Shown here: positions 22,290 to 32,754 of the stretch, piece by piece | How positions within the stretch are numbered: position 1 is the first letter of the stretch | How the letters are laid out: each line of letters begins with the position of its first letter | NCBI GenBank assembly: GCA_964030475.1 | Contig: CAXIPT010000070.1 | Span: 1 to 64,000 of the forward strand | Source: Tethya wilhelma | Lineage: Eukaryota > Porifera > Demospongiae > Tethyida > Tethyidae | Length of the DNA: 64,000 nucleotides | Reading direction: 5' to 3' | The notes under the pieces: model-generated | The model's database searches: none | Told to the model about the DNA's origin: nothing | The model's input: only the letters and a program-made list of their open reading frames with translations | Program-made: the position numbers and the translations under genes

Positions 22290-22592
22290 AATGGTATGTG
22301 ACACTGTTAGCTATAGTGTGTGCAAAACTCTGCAGTGAGTTACTTTTTACTAGGTTACTAAAAACTTAGACAGTTTTTCCACAGCCTGCAAAATGTTATG
22401 AGGACAACAACTATAGTTCTCATCGTGGAATCAGCCATTGGCAAATGTAGCAAAAGATGTGTGTGTTGTGTGTACGTGCATGTGTGTGTGCACGTGTTTG
22501 ATGGTGCTTGTGTGCATGTGTGTGCGTGATTGTGCGTGTGATTGTGTGTGCGTGATTGTGCGTGTGATTGTGTGTGTGTGTGTGTGTGTGTT

Positions 22593-22651
<59 letters not shown>

Positions 22652-25600
22652 GTGAGCATGTGTAAAAAGTGCCGCTGGAATCATTCCATCATAAATTATA
22701 CAGTTTTCTTATCAGAATGTCATTACTCAATTTTTGTGTAGTGACCCTAATGGCTGCTCAGTGGAAGAACAACAAAGATGTAACCAAATGGGTTGTTGGG
22801 CGACCATGCCCAATTTTGAAGGATATGTACAATACTGTTCTGTTAAAGTTGGAAAAAATCTCCTGTATTGATGATCTTTTGTCAGGTATGTAAAATACTT
22901 GTAGCTATAATACTGTTCAGCATGATTTTGTCATGCATCTTATAGCACAAAATACGTACTTTAAAATTGACATAATCATAACATTTTTCAATAGAGGGTA
23001 TACATTAGGTGAAGTGGGTATTTATGTATTCATCAAATTAATTTTCCAGTCATAAAAAAACAAGGAAGAACAACAACGTGAAATAAAATCAAGGTTACCT
23101 CAGTGCTAGCTTTAAGTGATTGTTGTGGTGACTATATAGTTTCTAATGCATGTGTAGGTCGAGTGTGATATCACATTTAAGCTAGCTGAAATTAAACAAA
23201 ATTACAACAAGGAACCCAACTGAAAATCACTACTTGCTAAAAGTGACCTTTCTTCAGGTTATGACCTTTTGTGACATTTTTGTTTTGTTTTTGGGTTCTA
23301 GGTTTAGATATTATCTCTACCTACGTACGTGTGTTGCTCATTTTTCAACAAACAAGATTGAGCATTTTATTTTGATTACTAAAGCAGGACTTATAATTAT
23401 AGTGATACAGTTCATGCGTATACTGTGTGACGTATACCAGAATGTATGACATGTGAAATGATGAGATGTGTTTATAGTGAAATACATAAATGCATGATGC
23501 ATGTGAAGTGCAGATGTGAAACAGGTGCATACTACACATGAGTAAAGGTTCTACTACAAATACACACTACTACATTGATGTTGATAAGATACACAAAACT
23601 GAGAAGAACCATGTACAACACAAAAATCTAAAGTTGAAAGTGAAAATGTATGTAACCGTTCAACATGTTGAATTGTAATGTACTACATGACTCTAATACT
23701 TCATTTGCAATCAATACATGTCACCACTTCAAATTGTAATGTAACTATAATGTGTAGGTATGCTTTCGAAGTCCAAAGGCCAAGTACTACGTCTAGCTGC
23801 CTGCTTCCATGTACTTTTTCACTGGAATACCCCTCATGAAATACCTACAGATATTACTAATGAAGCATTGACAGCAGCAATCAATTTCATTAATGTGTGC
23901 AATCAGCACACAGCATTCTTGGCTGGCAGAGGTGACATTGAAGAGGCTGTGGAAGAAGCATACCAAATGGCTATTGGTAAGAAAAACTTGTAAAAACCCA
24001 ATAATTGAATGTGTCAGTGTGTACGTAAGAAAATTTATTTATAATGGTAATTAACGAATATACTGCTATATTGGGAAAATTTAAGCATTAGCCTGAAACT
24101 TTAGCCAAACATATATTATTTGGAAAAAATGATTCAGAACACTGAAGCAAAAAGCTAGCTAAACTGAATCAAACAAAATTTAACAAGTGAGATTGTGTTT
24201 AATAAAGAATACGTGAGAAATTTTGACAGTAAAACTGTTCTGATCACCATATTGCATATTGGTACATATACTCATTATGGGAGGTGATTTTTTGCAAGTT
24301 AACATTAAATTTGATTACAAATTACTACAGCTCAGCCTGCTGATAACAAAAAAGATTCAGACTGTCTGACAAGTGCTATAATGTCCTTGACGCTTCCTGG
24401 AAAAGTATTGTATATGACGGCACTGCTGTACTTAAAGAAGTTTAGAAACTGTGGTAACAAAACTGGGGCAAAAGGTGGTTGGGAGATGCTACAAGAAGCC
24501 GGGCTGGGTAAACTAGTGGTGGTCAAGGCTCCAAGAGGAACTGACAAAGTTAGTGTCGTAAATAATACCAAACAATTATTATTCGTTGAATGTTTTACAG
24601 ATATACTATTTTGGGTGTACTGTTATTATAGCTGCTTGATTTTTAGTCATAAACAATGGTTGATTGTGATTACAATAAAATAGGTGTATGAATTTCACAA
24701 AGCACCCATACCAGAAGACACAACAGAATTCACAAAAATACTATTCAAGTTTAAAACTTCTTTGAGTCAGTACCGTGAAGCCAGAGAGCAACATAACATA
24801 ACAATGTAAGTGTTACCGTAATAATATTTGTGACCTGTCAAGGGAAAACGTGCCGGTTAGGAAATTATTGTTTTTGGAGTAAAATGCGGTTTTAGTTTAA
24901 TTCGCGTTTTTGCGCAAACTTTTTTTTCTTGCACGGATGTGCTGCGCTACATCTCAGCATGCTCCACGCAAAATTTGAGGGGTGGAGCTGCTTTTGTTGC
25001 AGAGATATAGACAGCAATGTCAGCCTCATTCATTTTTACTTAGTTGCTAACACGGAGGACAGTTGCTATGCTGTGCAACAAACCGTGGCGAATATTTATG
25101 AGCAAGGCAGCTGCCACTAAAAATGATTGTTTATTTGGTGTTCTTATTGACTTATAAGCTGACTAATCTCAAAATTTTGCTACAGCACATAGACAGAAAG
25201 GCAAGCCAAAGCTTTGTACATGCTTGTCTAATTCAAGCGCTTTCATACAGTAGCTTTCTACTCGTGGATATTGCCTCTCCCTGTACGGTGATCGCGTACA
25301 GGTTATTTTGAGGCTTATATTAGTTCTTGGAACTTACTGTACTTAGAATCTATCTCTTTACTGACAAGCGCTTACCTCCTTGAGTCGATTAGCTGTCTCC
25401 TGGGTCTTCTTTCCTAGCTACTCGCTTCTCACTAAATAATTTTTAGTCCCCACGTGGCTGGCTGTGGTAATATTCAGCATGTACTGTACATGATCTAATT
25501 ATGATACGGAGAGTATACGGACCGCCCATAGTTTACCTAGCAACAACTTTACAACCGTTTTTCTAGGAAGCCACGAGTGGAGGCAGGGCTGCTTGCAAGA

Positions 25601-25973
25601 GCTGTATCTGGAAAACTACTTGAGCTCTGCGCATCAAATTTTGATATGCGCTTCCTGGGAAGGCCTAGATATACCTGGAATAGCTAACTCAAAATTCGCA
25701 GACTTTCCTAACCGGCACGTTTTCCCTTGACAGGTCACAATTATTAATTCCGCACATTCTTTAATCAAATACTTATAAGACCTTTCTGTAGCTCACATTA
25801 ATGTTAATACTGATTAATGACACAGGGAATCTATTAAAGAGAAGAAGAAGACAGCTAGCTTGAGTCCACTGAGACGATCACCACGGGTGCTGGGGAAAAG
25901 GGATCGAAATAACGAAGACTCAAGTCCTATCCAGCCAGGAACCAAGAGAGCTCTTTTTCCAAACTCCAAATAG
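21031..25973 (+). CDS. P-loop ATPase resembling DUF3987, passenger/partner gene of the KDZ element, 8 exons
   Basis: Exons: 21031-21156, 21281-21728, 21809-22015, 22742-22885, 23758-23976, 24331-24548, 24684-24805 and 25826-25973. All introns are GT-AG, phases agree and the sum is 1,632 nt, giving 543 aa and a TAG stop. Exon 2 holds a Walker A motif (ICMPTGSGKSALYKYL, Lys about 100) and a Walker B motif (KLLGLYDELPMFLS, Asp-Glu about 152-153). Later come GGFTQPAVARGMIE (exon 3), GRPCPIL (exon 4) and LSKSKGQVLRLAACFHVLFH (exon 5). This succession resembles the DUF3987 helicase-like family, mostly known from prokaryotes and their mobile elements. The C-terminus is basic (SPLRRSPRVLGKR), possibly DNA-binding or a nuclear signal. 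Position inside the transposon suggests a role in transposition; the function is inferred. Confidence 0.75.
22130..22660 (+). repeat. (TG)n microsatellites in intron 3 of the ATPase gene
   Basis: Two TG-rich tracts (about 22133-22310 and 22455-22652) share the interrupted motif GTGCGTGATTGTGCGTGTGA, so one probably arose by duplication of the other. They lie wholly inside intron 3, and open frames across them (Cys-Val or His-Thr repeats) are not genes. Confidence 0.85.
24829..25739. mobile_element. MITE with TGTGACCTGTC inverted repeats, copy 1 (in intron 7)
   Basis: The element runs from TGTGACCTGTCAAGGGAAAA to the matching TTTTCCCTTGACAGGTCACA, with TIRs of about 36 bp continuing into GTGCCGGTTAGGAAA. 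It is flanked by ATT on both sides (24826-24828 and 25740-25742). A near-identical copy is at 50192-51099. It lies within the last intron of the ATPase gene and leaves both splice sites intact. No protein is encoded. Confidence 0.8.
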
Positions 25974-26224
25974 GTTTTCAGTATGCATAATACTCAGTAT
26001 TGAAGTTACACAGTATTGCAAGCACACACACATTTGCCTTTATATATATCATACCGTTTGTGGTATATATATTATATGAAAGTTTAGAATCTATCAACGA
26101 TTTGTTACAAGATAACTATACAAAAATTAATAATAATGACAATTATATCCCATAATATATCACTGTGGAAATTTTGATAGGGATAAATATAGTACATGGG
26201 TATCATTACAGTACTGTTCATGTA

Positions 26225-26770
26225 TCTTTGATGGATACTTTGCCAGGGGGGTGTATGCTTCTATCACTGTATTGGGGATCATCCCAGTACTGTCCGTGTA
26301 TCTTAGGTATCCTCGGATACTTTGCCAGGGGTGTATGCTTCTATCACTGTACTGGGGATCATCCCAGTACTGTCTGTGTATCTTAGGTATCCACGGATAC
26401 TTTGCCAGGGGTGTATGCTTCTATCACTGTACTGGGGATCATCCCAGTGCTGTCCGTGTATCTTAGGTATCCACGGATACTTTGCCAGGGGTGTATGCTT
26501 CTATCACTGTACTGGGGATCACATGCTTCTATCACTGTACTGGGGATCATCCAAGTACTGTCCGTGTATCTTAGGTATCCACGGATACTTTGCCAGGGGT
26601 GTATGCTTCTATCACTGTACTGGGGATCATCCCAGTACTGTCCGTGTATCTTAGGTATCCACGGATACTTTGCCAGGGGTGTATGCTTCTATCACTGTAC
26701 TGGGGATCATCCCAGTACTGTCTGTGTATCTTAGGTATCCATGTGCATGCGGTTGGTTTGCCAGGGGTAT
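26225..26770 (+). repeat. Right subterminal array of the 80-bp KDZ repeat (about 6.5 units)
   Basis: Units start after ACTTTGCCAGGGG at about 26241, 26321, 26401, 26481, 26590 and 26669. One unit near 26521 is shortened to about 29-40 bp, and a last degenerate unit is at 26757. Each contains GTACTGGGGATCATCCCAGT, a hyphenated palindrome. The array is the inverted counterpart of 17038-17410. Confidence 0.88.
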
Positions 26771-26893
26771 AATCACTGTATATTTGGAATGGTTCTAGTA
26801 TAAAGCATCAATGTTGGATACTTAGTAATTAACAAGTAAATCTGACATCTTGGGATATTATAAGAATGGATATGGCAGCACTGGACAAGGTTG

Positions 26894-26974
26894 TTGTCAA
26901 CGTAAACATGGTGGTATGATTGCTTCATATAGTTCGTCAAGTCCGTGAACCAAGACCTTCCTCTCCCGAACCTT
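26894..26974 (-). pseudogene. PiggyBac transposase fragment between two insertions
   Basis: The bases resume the transposase gene exactly where the KDZ insertion broke it (GTAAACATGGTGGTATGATT matches 33557 onward). They continue for about 80 bp to CCGAACCTTCC, where a second insertion begins. A short deletion relative to other copies (around 26942) removes codons. TTGTCAAC at 26894-26901 is the right target duplication of the KDZ element. Confidence 0.75.
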
Positions 26975-27857
26975 CCCCGCCTGGATCCTTCCGTTCACCG
27001 CTGGAGGGTTCATCTATATTGCAACGGTGTCTCAGGTACATTAAGGACTGGGACCACGAATTATTGCTGAGTCAGCAAAAACGGCGCGCGCCCCGTAAGT
27101 ATCTATAGTACACGCCCTTTTTTGTCATATGATCTTGCGTGACTGTTGATTTATTGACTCATTTAGAAAAGAAAGTGAGCTGCCTGTGAAAGTTTGTGAG
27201 AGGAATTTTTAGTTCTGCTGCTAATTTAGCTTCTTTTTGCTAGTTATTTCTAAGCTATCGCTCATATTGGTATGTACAGCGTTTGTAGTGATCACGTGGT
27301 CTAGAGATGACATGGCAAGTAGCCTCACTAAAGTCAAGAATCTTTGAACGGAATTCTTACGACGCTTGTGAAGGTCAGTAAATGAGGTAAGTATGATCTA
27401 AACTAGGCTGTAAACAAGAATATTTCTTTACTTTTCAGAAAATAAACATAGTTACGCTCGTACAGCACAAAATATGTTAATTAGCTTCTTAAAAAAACAA
27501 CTTTTTGTCTCATAATTGGCATTCTGTGTATTTTTAGCTAAAACGCAGTAGAGGCTATTGTCCACATTAACTGCAGAGTCTTCTGAGCACAGTGAAACCG
27601 CTCTAGCTTAGGCGCTTATATTCCGTGTTGTGTAAATTTGCCTATCGACCTCCATCGCTTTATAGTGCCACACCCACTCATCCTTGTGGTGGGCGTGGCT
27701 AATTAAATCAATTTTCTAATTATTAAACATTTCTATTTCATATAATGTTTAAAAGAAGTCTAAATAATGTATATATTTTCTGGTATAGCACCATGAATAA
27801 CCACCTTGATGTCAAAATTTTAGCTGGTCCCAGTCCTTAATGCACCTGAGGTCTGTG
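26975..27857. mobile_element. Non-autonomous insertion with short inverted repeats
   Basis: The piggyBac coding sequence is interrupted by about 880 bp. An inverted repeat CAGGT(A/G)CATTAAGGACTG with GGGACCA is seen at 27033-27056 and 27825-27848, near but not exactly at the breakpoints. About 40 bp of transposase sequence are missing at the junction. A frame at the left end (LEGSSILQRCLRYIKDWDHE) may be a remnant exon. The class is not identified. Confidence 0.5.
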
Positions 27858-28346
27858 ATCCCTATTCCAGCTGTCGGCAAGTACCCAAACTTTAATTCCT
27901 CTCTTTGTTGGCTTTTTGGGCACGTACTGTTTCAGAGTTGATCTTCCCTGGAACTTTATCATTGCCTCATCAACAGATACCTCTTTATGAGGACTATACA
28001 CTTCCTTACATCTCTCATTGATCGCAGTGACAAGTGGTCTAATCTTTGCTAAACGATCTCGGCCAACGGTACCAGCCTCAGGTATTGTTGTGTTGTCAAC
28101 AAAGTGAAGATATCGGCGAATATCTCTGAATCTATCTCTGCTGATACGTGAAGCAATCGGAGGGTAATGAAGTAGCTCGTCTTTACTCCAGTAGTCGTCA
28201 ATCTCAGGCTGGTGATTGATTCCCATTAGGATACAGAAACCAAAGCAAGCTCTCAGCTCAGTCACTGTTATTGGCTTCCAATGGGAATATGCATCATCAC
28301 TCATCATTTGCTGTGCATATCTGTTGCTTTCTTTGACGATGTCATC
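27858..28346 (-). pseudogene. PiggyBac transposase N-terminal part
   Basis: The frame encodes MDDIVKESNRYAQQMM, ITVTELRACFGFCILMG, SKDELLHYPPIASRISRDRF and SVDEAMIKFQGRSTLKQYVP, the last holding the first catalytic Asp. It is open throughout this stretch. Upstream, the gene stops abruptly at 28346 against satellite sequence, so the original start codon and 5' inverted repeat are missing. It differs at several residues from the 33700-34170 copy and is therefore a separate insertion. Confidence 0.85.
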
Positions 28347-28599
28347 CAATGTTTTTTACACCAAGAGAATGTTCCATGTGTAGAAAAAAGTAAAAATTAA
28401 CAAAAGTGTTTCTTTTGTGCTGAAAAATGTTTTCACAAAAAATAAAAGCTTTTTGTGAATAGTGTTCTTTTTGGTCTAAAAAAAATTTCTAAGTCCACAT
28501 TCTCTCAAAAAAACTAAGTTCCTTATCTCTACCATTAGAAAACTTTGTTTTTCCCAAACAATGTTTTTTACACCAAGAGAATGTTCTATGTGTTGAAAA
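28347..28599 (+). repeat. Satellite B fragment
   Basis: About 1.2 monomers of the B-type satellite (GTTTTTTACACCAAGAGAATG twice, about 208 bp apart) lie between the broken piggyBac copy and the N at 28600. Confidence 0.85.
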
Positions 28600-28600
28600 N
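28600..28600. other. Assembly gap (single N)
   Basis: The N lies between satellite B and a CACTA fragment. The join cannot be trusted. Confidence 0.9.
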
Positions 28601-29790
28601 AGAGCTGAGCAGATTCGTCAAAGTCCCATGCAATTTGCATGTTCTGTTCGTGAGTTATTCGCGCAAAAGTGAGTGCCAACTCAGCTCAGACAGAGTATAA
28701 ATGGATTGAGACCATCAGTGCATATTGAGAAGGTGATTGCTCTAGGATCTCCATTCTAGCTACCATTATCACCGTACCACTCTTTCCAAGCAGGAGATTC
28801 ATGGATACTTGAAACTTTTTGGTTTGATTGGATTTTTGTAATGTGTTGTTGCAGTAATGACAATGTAGTTGGATTACCAAATAACCGACGTAACAGAGTC
28901 TCCACCGGAATGTGCTTGAATTTCTTTCGAGGGACAGACTCACTTCCTGGCGTAAAACGTGGTTCTTTACACATTGGGCATTCTGTCAGTGTAGAATATT
29001 TTCCTGAACTACAATCACGGAATATTATACAATCATTTATGCAACAGTCATATTCTTTGACGGGCGAAAGGTAAGATTTGTACATTGCGAAAGCCTCCCT
29101 GTAAGTGCCTGGCAGATTGTTTTCACTCGGAAGGATGTATTTGTGTAAAATCTCCAGCAATGCAGATTTACTAATGCCCGGATGTAAGCTGTGCCATGAC
29201 ATTAAAATGGCAACAGCTTGGAAGACTGTCAAAGAAGAATTCTCAAAGAGTCTCGGTCTACTATGATCAGATATATCGGGTATGCTACCATAAGTGTCAG
29301 TGATATCATTTAACCAATAGAAATCTTCTTCTAAAACAATGACTGGTCACTTGAAGTTTCAGATCCATTTTCCTCATGCTCATTGGAAGAGTCATCACTG
29401 CTATGTTTACTGGAAGAGTCATCACTGCCAATTACTATCTTGGGAATTACTATTTCGGTTTCTTTTGGATACTTTAATGGTGAAGGCTGTATAAATACAG
29501 GATACACTTAGATAAAAATTGAAGGATACACTGTGTTTAACATCCAAAGTATTGATACTATATAGCTAACAGTAAAAAAATGTACTGAAACTGGCCCTGA
29601 ATGAAACACACTGCAATTCTGTTAACTCACTGCGACAGTTCTTCGCAATCTTTTTCGTCTGTGTGTGATCTGAGCGGTTCCTGTTGAATCTTTGCTTTTA
29701 ATTAATTTCTGGTGTTCTGTGATAAATCTCTGTACAGGATCATCCAAACATATGTCTGGAATATTTGATGATTGTTCCTGCAAAGTAAAT
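28601..29790 (-). pseudogene. CACTA (En/Spm) Tnp2-type transposase, N-terminal part
   Basis: The main frame (28756-29300) has FYWLNDITDTYG, then VFQAVAILMSWHSLHPGISK, the Cys pairs EYDCCINDCIIFR and LTECPMCKEPRF, and FKHIPVETLLRRLFGN, the typical start of Tnp2 transposases. After an in-frame TAG (near 28756) the same frame continues with ITFSICTDGLNPF, the conserved block that normally follows, and then meets another stop. Upstream are a Ser/Asp-rich segment (about 29340-29490) and a basic exon (about 29630-29778) ending in a GTGAGT donor. The gene is cut by the gap at 28600 and looks inactive. No CACTA terminal repeats are visible. Confidence 0.75.
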
Positions 29791-29895
29791 TATCAGAATT
29801 AATAGCTAAACTATTAAACTTTGTGACCACTGATGTCCTACAGATAGGCCTACCTACTTATAATTTAGGGCTAACCTGGTTGTTTTCTTTAACAA

Positions 29896-30238
29896 GTACA
29901 AAAAACATTGGAAATGTAATGAGACACAGGAATGGCTAAATCGTAAAAAGAACGCAAACAAGATGGAATGGCTGTTAAGAGTGTGTAAGGAATTCTTCCT
30001 GTGGGCAAAATAAGAGACTCAATAAGGAGATTGCTAAATGCAGCCCATACAAGAAGTTGTTGAGTGTGTGCAGAATTCTTCCTGTATGGGCTGCATTTAA
30101 CAATCTCCTTATTGAGTCTCTTATTTTGCCCACAGGAAGAATTCCTTACACACTCTTAACAGCCATTCCATCTTGTTAGCGTTCTTTTTACGATTTAGCC
30201 ATTCCTGTGTCTCATTACATTTCCAATGTTTTTTGTAC
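29896..30238. mobile_element. Foldback MITE, copy 2 (nearly perfect palindrome of about 340 bp)
   Basis: The left half from GTACAAAAAACATTGGAAATG is mirrored by the right half ending CATTTCCAATGTTTTTTGTAC, through GGAATTCTTCCTGTGGGC and GACTCAATAAGGAGATTG. Only about 20 bp form the loop. It is longer in its stem than copy 1 at 6111. Such a palindrome would extrude a large hairpin. Confidence 0.8.
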
Positions 30239-30480
30239 TTGTTTGTTCTCATTTTTCCATAATTCTAAAAATCACAAATTGAGTTAGTGTGTGTAGCTAG
30301 CTACTAAGCTAGTAGTCTGGCAAGCCAGCTAGACTGTGCTCAGTAAGTTGTGTACTGAGCCTGCTTGATACTGAAATGTAACACACATCTCAGTCATTTG
30401 CATGATTTGGAGGCAGGAGCTGTATCATAAGATTTACTTGCCTTTCTATATGTTATGATAATCAAAGTCCTGATTCATTT
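30239..30480 (-). repeat. Inverted copy of 5860-6110
   Basis: The sequence is the reverse complement of about 5860-6110 (GGAGGCAGGAGCTGTATCAT, GCCAGCTAGACTGTG). In both places it abuts a foldback hairpin, which suggests one composite element. It ends at the TTAA of the next piggyBac element. Confidence 0.65.
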
Positions 30481-30793
30481 TTTAACCGATTACCTGCGGA
30501 TCACGTAATATTGTGTAATAAAAATTTAGCGTCTAAACGCGGTTCACGCAAAATTGCGTGCAGCTGTACAGCGCAAGTTTTGCAAGTTTTTGCAGCTGGG
30601 CGTACCTGAGAAGATTCTTTTGCTTGCTGTTTATACTTGAAAAGAACTTGGTAAGCTTATCATGTGTAAATATAAGTTGCTTACGTATAGAAAAATTTAA
30701 AGAAATTTGAATGAAAATTTGGTAATATTACAACAATAATTTACCAATGTCAATTATCATAAAACAATATTCAAACAACTAAAAACAGCTAAA

Positions 30794-31000
30794 ATGCCCA
30801 AGAGACCAGCTCGATTGACTCTTGAAGAAGCCTATAGAGCTGTTGTTGATGATGATGATGATGTTGAAAGTGAAGATGAAGAAATGGATGTGGATATTTA
30901 TTATATGGACTCTGAATTGCTGCGATGTCCATTGGCTGAAGGCAGTGATGATGAATTCGATGACATGGACTATGAGGATTTCGAATTCTTCGAGTTAGTG

Positions 31001-31040
<40 letters not shown>

Positions 31041-31254
31041 CTCTACAATGACTGGTCCTGATGACGAGAACTCTCTGTCATCCCATCATTCAGCTGCACA
31101 TGGAACCTCCCTCACAGAGTAATTTTAGATCTCATATGCATATGTAAAAGTTTTCACCTGAAATTTACATCAGCATCGTTCAGGCTATGTGTATGTGCTG
31201 GAGAGAATGAGAATGTATCTGTGCTTATGTGTGTGAGAGAAAAAAGATAATGTG

Positions 31255-31310
<56 letters not shown>

Positions 31311-32721
31311 GTCCTGGTGCTAAGAGCTCTGTCATCCCCTCATTCTGCTGCTCATGGAACTTCAGCATTATGTGTGTGCTTGAGAGAATGAGAATGTGTC
31401 TGTGTTTGAGAGAGAAAGAGAGATAATGTGCATGTACGTGTAAGAGAGAGAGGAAAGACTGGTCCTGGTGATGAAAGCTCTTTGTCATCTCCTTATTGCA
31501 CTGCTGTGTCTGTGTTTGTATGTGTGTGAGAGAAAGAAAAATAATTTACATGTGTGTGAGAGAGAGAGAATGAGGGAGAATGTGTATGTGAAGAATGACA
31601 CATACACACACACACAAAGTTCTCTAATGAATACATTGACACAACATGGAGGACCAAGTACAAGTTCACGGTCAGATTCTGTAGATATGCCATTAGAGTG
31701 AGTAAAAAAAATAATTATACACAAATACAGTGGTAATACATGAGACCATCAGTGGGATGCACACACACACATACAGGCACACACACACGCACACATATAC
31801 ACACACACACACACACGCACACACGTACATACAGTGGTATTACATGTGACCCAGAGTGGACAGACACTCTGTGTGATTTCGAACATCACCGCTTCAATTC
31901 TTTCGTTGGTCCTAGAGTACCTCTTTCTCATTCTCCTTCAGAGATCTTTAGCTTATTCTTTACTCCTGAAATCATGGATGACATCGTCAAAGAGAGCAAC
32001 AGATATGCACAGCAAATGATGAGTGATGATGCCTATTCCCATTGGAAGCCAATAACAGTGACTGAGCTGAGAGCTTACTTTGGTTTCTGTATCCTAATGG
32101 GAATCAATCACCTGCCTGAGATTGACGACTACTGGAGTAAAGACGAGCTACTTCATTACCCTCCGATTGCTTCACGTATCAGCAGAGATAGATTCAGAGA
32201 TATTCGCCGATATCTTCACTTTGTTGACAACACAACAATACCTGAGGCTGGTACCGTTGGCCGAGATCGTTTAGCAAAGATTAGACCAGATTAGACCACT
32301 TGTCACTGCGATCAATGAGAGATGCAAGGAAGTGTATAGTCCTCATAAAGAGGTATCTGTTGATGAGGCAATGATAAAGTTCCAGGGAAGATCGACTCTG
32401 AAACAGTATGTGCCCAAAAGCCAACAAAGAGAGGAATCAAAGTTTGGGTACTTGCCGACAGCCGGAATGGGTTCTTCTTGAACTTTCAAGTGTATACAGG
32501 GAAGGAAGGTTCGGGAGAGGAAGGTCTTGGTTCACGTGTGGTGAAGGACTTGACGAACTATATGAAGCAATCATACAACCATGTTTACATTGACAACTAT
32601 TTCAATTCGGTCTGCTTGTTAGAAGATCTTGAGGAAAATGGTCTGTATGGCTGTGGCACTGTTCAGATAAACAGGAAAGGCTACCCAGAGTCACACAAGA
32701 AAATTAAACTATCAAACAGGT

Positions 32722-32754
<33 letters not shown>

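Larger units (their letters stand above)
16900..26893. mobile_element. Complete KDZ-superfamily DNA transposon with two divergent genes
   Basis: The element is 9,994 bp, bounded by the 8-bp duplication TTGTCAAC. Its ends are imperfect inverted repeats: left CAGGGATGTCCAGTAGCTGC, right (reverse complement) CAACCTTGTCCAGTGCTGCC. They share CA, TGTCCAGT and GCTGCCAT, with one extra base in the left copy. Inside each end lies an inverted array of 80-bp repeats. Between the arrays are a KDZ transposase gene (minus) and a P-loop ATPase gene (plus) that diverge from a 250-bp region. No gap lies inside the element. An 8-bp duplication is what I recall for Zisupton-type KDZ elements. Boundaries are well supported because uninterrupted piggyBac copies are present for comparison. 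Confidence 0.88.
14664..28346 (-). mobile_element. PiggyBac-type transposon, 5' end missing, interrupted by a KDZ element
   Basis: The left (3') end is TTAA at 14664-14667 followed by CCGATTACCTGCGGA, the same terminal sequence as the element ends at 30486 and 35768. The transposase is read on the minus strand in pieces (16062-16899, then 26894-26974, then 27858-28346). The 5' end is lost: at 28346 the sequence switches to satellite in the middle of the transposase gene. It was inserted into satellite, as the flank AAATAAATGTTTTAA matches the monomer. It contains the KDZ element at 16900-26893 and a second insertion at about 26975-27857. Confidence 0.8.

Noticed and set aside
22036..22684. 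Open frames rich in Cys-Val or His-Thr across 22036-22684
   Set aside because: They are translations of (TG)n microsatellites inside intron 3 of the ATPase gene.
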